From: JANRLF01 sp033762815
Lineage (GTDB): Bacteria > Bacteroidota > Bacteroidia > Chitinophagales > CAIOSU01
Direction of reading: 5' to 3'
Length of the DNA stretch: 64,000 nt
NCBI GenBank assembly: GCA_033762815.1
Contig: JANRLF010000002.1
Coordinates: forward strand, 264,720 to 328,719
In this document: piece after piece, positions 33,757-43,500 of the stretch
How positions within the stretch are numbered: position 1 is the stretch's first letter
Layout of the letters: each line of letters begins with the position of its first letter
Notes under the pieces: model-generated
The model's database searches: none
What the model saw: the letters and a program-made list of their open reading frames with translations, nothing else
Told to the model about the DNA's origin: nothing
Made by a program: the position numbers and the translations under genes

Positions 33757-34311
33757 TTAACGTACAACTAATGGTTTGGTCAACCGCCATATACCCCACC
33801 AAGCTAATGGCGCTAGGATAACTACGCTTGCCATGCCCGGAAAATAACCATATGGGCCGGAAACAAAAAAGGGAAAGATAAAATGGGCCAGTTCGGTTAT
33901 GCCCATAGCAGCGAAAAAGGTCCAGGTAAGGTAATAGCCGAATTCATACTTACGCTTGACTAAATAAGGAATAAGCAACCATGCGGCTACCGACATCATC
34001 ACAAGTAAAATAATCTGCCATGATAGAATATCAGGTGTGGGTACTTTTGTTATTTCAGATAAAGCGCTAAAAAAACCACACACTTTTTCTTCTACCCTAT
34101 GCACAATGAACATTAGGAAAGTAAGAAAGTATGGCAGTTTGATAGAACTATAGTCAGTTCTTGAAGGAAACAGCAACCATAAAATAAATCCTCCCAGAAA
34201 ACCTGAAGTAAAGATCATAGTGGTCCAAAAGCCAAATGAAAGGTAACCTAGCAGCAGTACAGCAAAAGTAAATCCTAATGCCAACGAAATGATTTGAACA
34301 CTCTTTTTCAT
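33757..34311 (-). CDS. Hypothetical multi-TM protein (HXXEE-like)
   Basis: A 184-residue membrane protein with about five or six hydrophobic segments (about 8-26, 32-47, 60-72, 100-118, 127-150, 157-178). It contains HRVEE followed by KVCGFF at about residues 71-81, which resembles the HXXEE-domain family of unknown function. It is the last gene of a leftward unit after the Zn/Cd ATPase (gap 18 bases), suggesting a metal-related accessory role. Confidence 0.5.
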   Translation of the reverse strand: MKKSVQIISLALGFTFAVLLLGYLSFGFWTTMIFTSGFLGGFILWLLFPSRTDYSSIKLPYFLTFLMFIVHRVEEKVCGFFSALSEITKVPTPDILSWQIILLVMMSVAAWLLIPYLVKRKYEFGYYLTWTFFAAMGITELAHFIFPFFVSGPYGYFPGMASVVILAPLAWWGIWRLTKPLVVR

Positions 34312-34329
34312 AAATGGTCCATAAGTAGG

Positions 34330-36297
34330 TTACAATTTGATCCGTTGAATTCTTACGGCATTAAGTATAGCCAGTAGAGCAACACCCACATCGGCTATTA
34401 CAGCTTCCCATAGGGTAGCAATACCCCCAGCGCCTAGTCCGAGAACAATAACTTTTACCACCATAGCTAATGCGATATTCTGCCAAACGATATTACGTGT
34501 TAGTTTGCCCGTTTTAATCGCTGCTACGATTTTTGATGGTTGATCATTCTGAATAACTATATCCGCTGTTTCTACAGTCGCATCACTGCCCAACCCACCC
34601 ATTGCAATTCCTGCATCTGCTAGCGCCACAACGGGCGCATCATTTACGCCATCACCCGCAAATGCTATTATTCTACCCTGGTCTTTTAGTGCTTGTACCT
34701 TTTCTACTTTGCCTTCCGGCAGCAAATCACCAAAGGCATCATCAACCCCAACTTCCTTAGCTACCTTTGAAACTACCGACTGCTTATCGCCAGACAGCAT
34801 TACTGTTTTTATTTTTAAGGCATGTAATTGAGCAATAGCCTCTTTCGCATCTTCCTTTATCTCATCGGCAATAGTTATGTATCCGGTATACTTCCCATTT
34901 ATCGCAACTACCACTACAGTATCTACTATGGCATCTATTTCTTCAGAATATTCTATATTGAATTTCTTAAGTAGCTTGGCATTACCAGCCAAAACCTGTT
35001 TGCCACTAACATTTCCCTTCAATCCATGACCTGCTATTTCTTCAACTTCCGTTGCCATTACCGGAGAATTGTTACCCGCATATTCAACAACAGCTTTAGC
35101 GATAGGATGCGTTGAATTTTGCTCTATTCCTGCGGTAATAGCTACAAACTCATTCTGATTCATACCTAAAGTAACTACCTGCTGCACTTTAAACACGCCC
35201 TTTGTTAAGGTTCCTGTTTTGTCCATTACTACTGTATCAATTTTAGTCACAACATCAAGAAAGTTGGACCCTTTAAAGAGTATACCATTACGAGATGCCA
35301 GACCAATACCACCGAAATATCCTAAAGGGATGGATACCACCAAAGCACATGGACAACTTATAACCAGGAACACCAATGAGCGGTAAAACCATTCGGTAAA
35401 TACATACTGATCAACGATGAAGAATGGCAGCAAACATACTATGAGGGCCAACGCGAAAACTATAGGCGTGTAGATTTTAGCGAAACGGCTGATGAATAGT
35501 TGCGTTTTTGATTTACGTGCTGTTGCATCTTGAACCATCTCCAGTATCTTGCTCAGCTTACTATCCTGAAACATGGCGGTTACTTGTATTTCAGCTAAAG
35601 TATTCAGGTTTATCATCCCAGCATATACTTTTTCCCCTTTAGCCTTGGTATCAGGCTTACTTTCGCCTGTTAATGCAGCCGTATTAAATGAAGCCTTTTC
35701 ACTGATCAATTCTCCATCCAAAGCCACTTTTTCGCCTGACTTTACCTGAATGATTTCATTGAGTTGTATGCCTTTAGCATTCACAGTCTGGGGTGAGCCA
35801 TTTCTAAGCACCGTAACTTCATTAGGTCGAATATCAAGTAAGGCTTTTATGCTGCGCTTTGCTCTATTCACCGCTGCATCCTGAAACCACTCACCGATAG
35901 AATAGAATACCATTACCGCAACACCCTCACTATATGAACCTATTGCGAAAGCGCCAATGGTGGCTACACTCATCAAAAAGAACTCATTAAAAAAGTCAAA
36001 GCGTATAGCCTTCCTGAAAGCCATATAGAGTACGTTGTAGCCAGCTAGTAAATAGGCTATCATGTAGATGATTATCTCAACAACAGGAGGCCATTCCAGC
36101 TTTATTCCGTATTCTAGAATTGACATTACCACCAGTATGGCTATCGCTATCAGTAAAGGCCAATGTTCCTTCCATGAATCGCTGGCACTTTCATCCCCAT
36201 GATTATGTCCGTTATCTTCTTCATGTTTATGAAGTGATGACTCTTCTATTACTGGTGCGGTCTTTACTGGCTCATCAGAGCAACATTCCTTTGACAT
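34330..36297 (-). CDS. Zn/Cd/Pb-type P1B ATPase
   Basis: A 655-residue heavy-metal exporting P-type ATPase. C315-P-C317 is the membrane metal motif, D359-K-T-G-T the phosphorylation site, TGES at 210-213 the actuator loop, and GDGVNDAPVVALADAG the hinge. The SCPCALVVSIPLGYFGGIG context is typical of Zn/Cd transporters (P1B-2) rather than copper ones. There is no N-terminal HMA domain; instead residues 1-40 carry CC at 5-6 and a His-rich run (HKHEEDNGHNHGDE) that could bind metal. The start at ATG 36297 is 12 bases after the preceding transporter gene. Confidence 0.9.
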   Translation of the reverse strand: MSKECCSDEPVKTAPVIEESSLHKHEEDNGHNHGDESASDSWKEHWPLLIAIAILVVMSILEYGIKLEWPPVVEIIIYMIAYLLAGYNVLYMAFRKAIRFDFFNEFFLMSVATIGAFAIGSYSEGVAVMVFYSIGEWFQDAAVNRAKRSIKALLDIRPNEVTVLRNGSPQTVNAKGIQLNEIIQVKSGEKVALDGELISEKASFNTAALTGESKPDTKAKGEKVYAGMINLNTLAEIQVTAMFQDSKLSKILEMVQDATARKSKTQLFISRFAKIYTPIVFALALIVCLLPFFIVDQYVFTEWFYRSLVFLVISCPCALVVSIPLGYFGGIGLASRNGILFKGSNFLDVVTKIDTVVMDKTGTLTKGVFKVQQVVTLGMNQNEFVAITAGIEQNSTHPIAKAVVEYAGNNSPVMATEVEEIAGHGLKGNVSGKQVLAGNAKLLKKFNIEYSEEIDAIVDTVVVVAINGKYTGYITIADEIKEDAKEAIAQLHALKIKTVMLSGDKQSVVSKVAKEVGVDDAFGDLLPEGKVEKVQALKDQGRIIAFAGDGVNDAPVVALADAGIAMGGLGSDATVETADIVIQNDQPSKIVAAIKTGKLTRNIVWQNIALAMVVKVIVLGLGAGGIATLWEAVIADVGVALLAILNAVRIQRIKL

Positions 36298-36309
36298 TTC
36301 CGTCGCTTA

Positions 36310-36927
36310 TTAATGTATGAAAAAGGTAACTATACCCACTATAATTAATATCACGCCTGTGATACGCTTCTCATGTTTTTCAAAAAAGTCTGTTTGCAAA
36401 AGCTCTATACCGTTATGAACCAACATCACGAATGCAACGATACTTGTAATGCTAACAATACCATAGATAGTTGCCAATACCATCACTTGAGTAGTACCAT
36501 AAATACCGGCGGATAAAAACAACCCTTCCACCTCCAAGCAAGGAGATAAAAACATCATTAGTACAAAAAGCCATAGCCAGCTTTTCTTGCTGCGCTTGTA
36601 CGCTGCAACTTCCTGGGGTGCGGGGTGATGATGGTGAGGCAAATTGATCGAAAAGTAGATGATACCAAAAATTATCAGTACCAATGGCGCTATAAGGTGC
36701 ATGATCTCATCAAACTTCATGGCCAATTTCACCCCAATATAGCCAAGAAGTATGCCCAGCAATACGGTACCTAACACATGCGCGGAGGCTGATAAAAGGG
36801 CGATCTTGAATAAATCCTTCCTGGTCCAATGCTCAGATTTAGCCACAGCCACCAATGGCATCCAATGATTGGGTATCAGTGCATGTGTGAGGCTCAATAG
36901 TATGGTTGCTGCTAATATGCTGAACAT
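36310..36927 (-). CDS. Putative metal-efflux membrane protein (NicO/RcnA- or UreH/SafE-like)
   Basis: A 205-residue inner-membrane protein with about six TM segments. The first TM has HALIPNHW, similar to the H-A-x-x-P-D-H signature of nickel/cobalt transporters and their relatives. A cytoplasmic or periplasmic loop has HHHHPAP at about residues 98-104. It ends with a TM at about 190-204. It precedes the Zn/Cd ATPase in the same leftward operon. Exporter function is inferred from the family outline and the location; the UreH/SafE group is an alternative. Confidence 0.55.
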   Translation of the reverse strand: MFSILAATILLSLTHALIPNHWMPLVAVAKSEHWTRKDLFKIALLSASAHVLGTVLLGILLGYIGVKLAMKFDEIMHLIAPLVLIIFGIIYFSINLPHHHHPAPQEVAAYKRSKKSWLWLFVLMMFLSPCLEVEGLFLSAGIYGTTQVMVLATIYGIVSITSIVAFVMLVHNGIELLQTDFFEKHEKRITGVILIIVGIVTFFIH

Positions 36928-36942
36928 GCTCTGTTGCTATGA

Positions 36943-39261
36943 TTAATGGATAACCAGTTTGCGGATTGCTATACCAGACCCAGCTCTAACTAGACAAATG
37001 TATACCCCTGCACTTAAGGTAGTTACATTAACCTTGTAGGTGCCTTCGTTGGCAACATCTGCCAGTACCAGACTTTTACCCATCAGGTCAAAAACCTCAA
37101 CGGTTAGATACTTTTCGATAACTGCTACATCGCATTTAATATACACCACATCGTCGGCTGGATTAGGATATAGCGTAATTGCTAAGTCTTCCGTTTTCTT
37201 TTCAGGACTGTCTTTAACTGAAGTTGAAAAGCTGTCAGTTTGGCTGTAAAAGGTCAAGCCCCCACGATAATTTCCTACAATCATAGCTAGCTTACCATCA
37301 TTACTAAACCGGCCAACCGTAGGTGCAGACCTTTCCCCCTCATCAATGTCTGAGTAAAAGCTTTGGACTTTATTAAAGGCCCCGCCATAGATACTGTCTC
37401 GATTTAAGGCATAAACCAGGACCTTACCATCCTCATTCCCCACGAGTACATAAAGTTGGCCAGTGCTATCTAAGGTCGAAATAGATGGGGTACAGTAACC
37501 GCTTATGTTTTGTGGAGCGCGTACATCAATTTTACCGAAAAAATTATTTGTTGGTAGCGCATTGAATATTGGATTAGAGGCAGTACCACGATTTTCATAA
37601 AAGTAAATACTTCCGCTTCTGCCACCAATGAGTAAATCAGGCAGTTGGTCGCCATTCACATCATAAATGAACGGCACTGAATTGCTACCAGCATCAATAC
37701 TAGCATAAAGAGCCTGTGGCGCGGCAAAGGCAAGGGGATTACCACTCCCTGCATTATTTTGAAAATAGTGCAGTATACCGGAGTCGTCACCTAATAGTAA
37801 ATCCTTATCACCATCACCATCCAAATCACCAAAGGCTGGAGCTATACTTTTTATTGGCTGATTCGATACACGAAGTAAAGACGTATTCAAGTAGTCCCGA
37901 TCAATCAGCTCAAACTGTGGGTTTGACGCTGTGCCGGTATTCTGAAAATAGGCCAGACCGGCTTGATGATTATTACTGGTGATGTAATACTTGGTATTAC
38001 CTACAACCAAGTCCAGTAGCCCATCACCATTGACATCTACCGTGGTCGGATATGCACCCTCACCAAGGTCAATGCTTTCATTCACCAAAAAGCTATCAGT
38101 TCTAAATTCCAGCTTTACTGTATCAGATTGCGACACATTTTCATAGTACCAGGCGCAGGCCGCATTATGAGAAGACTGCGGTGCATTTGGTGCAGCAATC
38201 AGATCCTTGCGGCCATCATTATTTACGTCGAAATGAAAAGCTACAGGAAACAATGGCAGGTTAACGGATACATCATAGGATGGGTAAGCCATATCAGCAG
38301 GCGCAACCATAAGTGCATTTGCAGGGGTACCTCCGTTAGTTAACTTAACCAGTCCCAAAGATGAAAGGTCTCCTAAAATCAGCTCCTTATCTCCATCACC
38401 ATCTTCATCAAAAGCACACAAAGTAGAGCCTAAATGGCGTGGGCCACCTTCTTCCTTTTCCATTTTTTGTGGACATGTAACATTAAAAGCTATTGTACTG
38501 CTTGCCGCATCCTCTGAAAATTGACCCCAACAGTATTCCCTTCGTTCAAATACAAGCGTGTCATTGCAGGTGCCCGTTAGTTCCTGAGATAAATTCTCAT
38601 AATAGTTTACATATGCCGCTGAACTCATCTCGAAGGTTAAAACATCCACATCACCATCGTTATTGACATCAATAATTGCGGGAATATCCAGAGAATTAAT
38701 GATAATGGGCGTAAGGCCGTTGTTGTTAAAGTAGAATGATGAAGCTGGTGAGAATTCTAAGTCGTTGCTTGCATTATAACTAGCAATGTGCAAGGTTATC
38801 TGCCCCGAACCATATGTAACTATATCCGCCAGGCTATCACAGTTGAAATCCCTCATCAGCATAAACATATTGCCACCTGGAAATGCGCTTTGAAACTGTG
38901 GCGCATAAACATAGTCCAACTGATTCGCTGTTCCCATATTCTGATAGGTCAGTATTTTGTTCCCATTCACTGAAGCGTTGACATTGAAGCTGCCCCGGTT
39001 AAACACGACCAAATCCTCGATGCCATCGTTGTTAAGGTCTATAGGCGAGAACTGTGGGTTGTTTAATCCGCCCATCCAGGCATCTCGTAAGGTTTTTCCT
39101 GACTCGTTTACCTCGATACTGTCAGTTCGTTGAAATAGGAGCTGGGCTGAACATTTTATAGGTATTGAAATAACCCCTACTACTAATAGCAGCACTAACA
39201 GAACAGGTTGCATTTTTGTTAAAATCCAAGCAATCATGACGATCATTTTATCAGTGCTCAT
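36943..39261 (-). CDS. FG-GAP repeat protein with T9SS type A sorting domain
   Basis: A 772-residue surface or secreted protein. A signal peptide is centred on LLVLLLVVGVISIPIKCSAQ; translation may start at ATG 39261 (used here) or at the later ATG at 39213, which gives a shorter n-region. Repeated FG-GAP-like Ca-binding segments occur throughout (DLNNDGIEDL, DVNNDGDVDV, DEDGDGDKEL, DVNGDGLLDL, DLDGDGDKDL, DVNGDQLPDL). The type A sorting domain fills the last about 75 residues (ITLYPNPADDVVYI to IRKLVIH). It overlaps the stop of the RND adaptor by 11 bases, an odd partner in a metal-efflux operon. Confidence 0.8.
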   Translation of the reverse strand: MSTDKMIVMIAWILTKMQPVLLVLLLVVGVISIPIKCSAQLLFQRTDSIEVNESGKTLRDAWMGGLNNPQFSPIDLNNDGIEDLVVFNRGSFNVNASVNGNKILTYQNMGTANQLDYVYAPQFQSAFPGGNMFMLMRDFNCDSLADIVTYGSGQITLHIASYNASNDLEFSPASSFYFNNNGLTPIIINSLDIPAIIDVNNDGDVDVLTFEMSSAAYVNYYENLSQELTGTCNDTLVFERREYCWGQFSEDAASSTIAFNVTCPQKMEKEEGGPRHLGSTLCAFDEDGDGDKELILGDLSSLGLVKLTNGGTPANALMVAPADMAYPSYDVSVNLPLFPVAFHFDVNNDGRKDLIAAPNAPQSSHNAACAWYYENVSQSDTVKLEFRTDSFLVNESIDLGEGAYPTTVDVNGDGLLDLVVGNTKYYITSNNHQAGLAYFQNTGTASNPQFELIDRDYLNTSLLRVSNQPIKSIAPAFGDLDGDGDKDLLLGDDSGILHYFQNNAGSGNPLAFAAPQALYASIDAGSNSVPFIYDVNGDQLPDLLIGGRSGSIYFYENRGTASNPIFNALPTNNFFGKIDVRAPQNISGYCTPSISTLDSTGQLYVLVGNEDGKVLVYALNRDSIYGGAFNKVQSFYSDIDEGERSAPTVGRFSNDGKLAMIVGNYRGGLTFYSQTDSFSTSVKDSPEKKTEDLAITLYPNPADDVVYIKCDVAVIEKYLTVEVFDLMGKSLVLADVANEGTYKVNVTTLSAGVYICLVRAGSGIAIRKLVIH

Positions 39262-40546
39262 GGCCGCCGCCTCCTTCGCTTTTTATTAAATGGCTTTGTA
39301 AATAGTATGCGCCCTTTACTACGATTTCAGCCCCCTTCGGCAAGGGCTGAAGCGGGGTAACCTGCACATAGCCAAGTTGAACAGTACCTGGCTTTACTTC
39401 AATACGGGTGAAATGATATTCCTGTTCTTCTGTTTTTTGTGTCGTATGATTGTCTGACTCACCTTCTTTATGTTCATGTCCGTCACTTTCATTAGAATGG
39501 TCCTCTTCACCTTCTTCATTCAATATAAAAATAAACTGCCTGCCTTCTGCGGCTACAACAGCCTCTTGGGGCAAAGCGGGTACTGTATTGCTTCCTACAT
39601 CTATTAGCGCATTTACGTACATGCCAGGTATCAGCATTTGCTTGTCGTTCAGAATGTCGGCATGCACCGCTACTGATTTCGTTTCATTCTCAAAAGCCTT
39701 TCCTACGCTGAATATCTTTCCCTTTATCTCTGCATTGTTCTGATTTGTAAGCACGAACCGCACTGCCTGTCCCTGTTTGACCTTATAAAGGTCTTTCTCA
39801 TAGACCAGCAGGTCTACGTGCATTTTGGAGTTATCAATGATTGTAAATAGGCTTTTGCCAGCTTCCACCGAACTGCCGATATTCACATCCACCTCCGTCA
39901 CGTGCCCACTTATAGGGGCCTTGATTCCTACTACAGAAGATATGTTACCACTTTTTGGAATGTTCATAAGCGTCAATCGCTCATCTAATGATTTGAAACG
40001 CGCCTGCTCCACTTGCAGTTCAGCCTGGGTCTTTTGAAAAACTTTTTTGGAGTTGACATTTTGCTCACTAAGTGTCTTTTGCCGCTCGTATTCCAGCTTA
40101 AGAAAATCCAGGTTGCTCTTGGATGTCAGGTATTCCTCTTGCAATTGGGCGTACTCAGGACTTTGCACAGTTGCTATGGTTTGCCCGGCCTTAACATACT
40201 GTCCTTCGATCACTTTTATAGATTTGATGATGCCGGATACATACACGCTCACCTGTGCCTGGTTTTGGGGCGGCAGTTTAGTATATCCATTAGCGTTTAT
40301 CACTTCGCTTAGATTCTTCTGCTCAAATCCGCCTAGAATAATACTGGCAGCTTTATACTGAGCTTCATTCAGGTGGACCTCTTTCACCCCTGATTCCTCA
40401 TCGTGGTTTTCTTCAGTGGCAACAGCCGGTGCTTCTGTTCCGTGGTCATGACCATCGCCTTCAGCATGCGGCTTGCACCCGCTGATAAGGACTAAACCAA
40501 CGGCCAAGGCAAATGTAAGTACGTGATTAACTTTTATGTTGTGCAT
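39251..40546 (-). CDS. RND efflux periplasmic adaptor (CzcB/CusB family)
   Basis: A 431-residue membrane-fusion protein. It has a lipobox at about residue 24 (LVLISGC), a short His/acid-rich linker (GDGHDHGTE), the barrel-sandwich halves (VSGIIKSIKVIEGQYVKAGQ and IKAPISGHVTEVDVNIGSSV) flanking a coiled-coil hairpin (about 130-200), a beta-barrel domain, and a C-terminal domain with a second His-rich insertion (DHSNESDGHEHKEGE). It links the inner-membrane pump to the outer-membrane channel. It follows the fused CzcA-TolC gene by 11 bases. Confidence 0.9.
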   Translation of the reverse strand: MHNIKVNHVLTFALAVGLVLISGCKPHAEGDGHDHGTEAPAVATEENHDEESGVKEVHLNEAQYKAASIILGGFEQKNLSEVINANGYTKLPPQNQAQVSVYVSGIIKSIKVIEGQYVKAGQTIATVQSPEYAQLQEEYLTSKSNLDFLKLEYERQKTLSEQNVNSKKVFQKTQAELQVEQARFKSLDERLTLMNIPKSGNISSVVGIKAPISGHVTEVDVNIGSSVEAGKSLFTIIDNSKMHVDLLVYEKDLYKVKQGQAVRFVLTNQNNAEIKGKIFSVGKAFENETKSVAVHADILNDKQMLIPGMYVNALIDVGSNTVPALPQEAVVAAEGRQFIFILNEEGEEDHSNESDGHEHKEGESDNHTTQKTEEQEYHFTRIEVKPGTVQLGYVQVTPLQPLPKGAEIVVKGAYYLQSHLIKSEGGGGHEH

Positions 40547-40557
40547 GATAATTTCTC

Positions 40558-43500
40558 TTATAGGTTTAGCAAATACTGAATATTGGTTACACTCAGGTTG
40601 AGATTATTGATGGTTTCTAAATATCCCCGTTGTATATCAAGGTTTGTTTGTAATGCTTGCAGGTATTCCAGGTAGCCTATGTCGCCATTTTGGTATGAGA
40701 TGCTGGCATTATTGACTATGGTTTTGGCATTTGGCAAAGCCTGAGTATTATAGTATTCCAGCATTGACCGCCATGAACCATATTGTTTCACATATTGATC
40801 CAACTGGCTTTGCAGCTGGCTTTTGACGTAGAGCGAATTCTTCTGAAGGGATAACACTTGCAGTTTGGATGCTTTCAACCTGGACTTGATGCCTACGGGA
40901 AAGAGAGGCACTTGCAATCCAATCATTACCCCCTGAAAGCGCGGCTTGCCATCATAGAATACCGATTGGCCATCAACATCCTGGGGGCCTTTTAAAGACT
41001 GTATAAAATAACCGGCTGATAAGTTTGGGAACAGCTGTGCCTTCGTAACGTTTCTTTCTGCTTCCACTAGCGCTACCTGCTGCAGCTCATACTGTAAAAG
41101 CGGGTTATTATTCAGCAACGAGCTATCCTGCAAAGCAGCAAGGTCAGCAGGCGCAAAATCATAAGTTCCATAGAAGCTATCTATGCCAATGTACCGTTTC
41201 AGCTTTTCTTCCTCTATGGAAATGAGCACCTCATTTTGTTTGAAATTTTGAAGAAGCTGCTGCCGCTTTGTTTCAACGGTAGTTTTTTCAAGCATGTTGG
41301 TTTCGCCAGTTTGATACCGCAGGTCCGCCCCTCTCACAAATTCTTTCATGATGGAATCTTCCCTGCTCAGCAAATCATTCAGCGCGTGAAGGTAGGATAG
41401 CCGAAGCCAGCTTTGCCGTATCTCGTTGGTCAGTTCCTGCTTCGTTATTCTCAGGCTGTTCTCGCTAATAGCAATGTTCGCGTTCAATAATTTCTTTCTT
41501 GCTGCAATGAGAGCTGGATTCGGGAGCCCCTGGGTGACGCTGTAATTTTGGTCAAAATTGTGGCTGTTGATCTGACCAAGGGTAGCGTTCAGTTCGGTTT
41601 GCGGCATCTCGAACGAACCTACTTTCAACTGTTGCTGCACCTGCACATTCAGTTCACTGGCCTGCACCAGGTTGTTGTTCTTCAAACCCTGTTGTAATGC
41701 CAGGTCTAAAGTTAATTGCGGCTGGTTCTGCCCAAAGGAGACAATCGGATTGATTAGGAGAAAAATTACCAGTCCGGTAGTTATATCACTTCCTCTCTTC
41801 ATGATATTGATCTTTTCAAAGTATATATAAAGAATTGGCAGCACTATCAGCGTAAGCAGTGTAGCCGTTATAAGCCCTCCGATAACTACAGTGGCCAGCG
41901 GCTTTTGCACCTCTGCTCCTGAACTGTTGCTTATAGCCATTGGCAGGAAGCCCAATGAGGCAACAGCGGCGGTCATTATTACTGGGCGTAACCTTACCCT
42001 GGTACCTTCCTTTACCCGCTGTACAATATCACTTATACCTTCACTTTTTAGCTGATTGAAGTAAGATATTAGCACAATACCATTGAGCACAGCCACTCCG
42101 AACAGCGCAATAAACCCTATGCCAGCCGAGATGCTGAACGGCATACCCCGCAGCCAAAGTGCAATCACCCCCCCGATGGCCGAGAATGGAATGGCTGTAA
42201 ATATGAGCAGCGATTGCTTGATCGAACGGAAGGTAAAGAACAAAAGCAGGAAGATAAGTGCCAGCGCGATAGGAACAGCTATGGCGAGGCGCTTGTTAGC
42301 CTCAACCAGGTTTTCAAACTGTCCTCCGTAGGTAATGTAATATCCGGCAGGAAGTTTAAGGTTCTTGTCCAACCTTTGTTGTATCTCGTCTACTACCGTC
42401 TGCACATCGCTTCCCCTTACGTTAAATCCAATAACGATCCGCCGCTTGCCATCCTCCCTGCTTATCTGCATGGGACCTTGCTCGTATTGCACATCAGCTA
42501 CCTGTTCTAATGGTATCTGGTTGCCAGAAGGTAGGGTTATGAACAGTGTTTTAATATCCCGTATATCTTGTCTTGAGTTTTCAACAAGGCGAACGACCAG
42601 GTCAAAGCGTTTCTCGCCTTCATAGATTGAACCCGCAGCTTCTCCGGCAAATCCGGTGCGTACCACTTTGTTCAGGTCACCCACGCTCAAACCGTACAAC
42701 GCAAGTTTGTCATGATTGTATCGCACGGTTATTTGTGGCAAGCCAGTTACCTGTTCTGCCCGGGCATCTATTACACCTTCCACAATGCGTATGATACCTA
42801 ATGCTTCTTCAGCTTTGGAAGCTAACAGGTCAATGTCTTCGCCGAATATTTTTACGGCCACATCGCTTCTCACGCCCGTCATCAGTTCATTGAAGCGCAT
42901 TTGGATGGGCTGCGAGAACTCGGTAGTGATGCCGGGTATCTCATCAAGCGCTTCTTCCATCTTCTCCATCATCTCTTCCTTGGTCTCTGCCGATGTCCAC
43001 TCATCCTTATCCTTCATCGAAATGATTGCATCGCCTGCCTCCATAGGCATAGGGTCGGTGGGCACTTCGGCAGATCCAATTTTGGTGACAATATGGGTCA
43101 CCTCCGGAAACTTTTTCATCAGTATCTGCTCGGCCTTGGTAGCGGCTTCCACCTCTTGTGACAGCGAACTGCCCGGTGAACTGATAACGTGGGTGGCAAT
43201 GTCACCTTCCTCTAACGTCGGTATGAATTCGCCGCCAAGCGTGGAAAAGATAAACCCGGCAGCAACCAGCAATAACACCGAGATGGCAATCACCGGCACC
43301 CTTAGACGTAAAGCCGCATTCAATGCAGGGTCATATATACGATGAAGAAAATCCATGATCTTGTCTGAGATGTTGCGTTTATGACCAGTATCTTTTTTCA
43401 GAAGTAGCGCACTCATCATAGGCACGTATGTGAGCGATAAGATAAAGGCTCCCAGAATAGCAAAACCCACTGTTTCTGCCATCGGGCGGAACATCTTGCC

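Noticed and set aside
42716..43345. Rightward 209-codon open frame opposite the CzcA part of the fused pump
   Set aside because: Ser/Thr/Pro-rich, without domain or signal features, and lying wholly within a clearly conserved gene on the other strand; a shadow frame.
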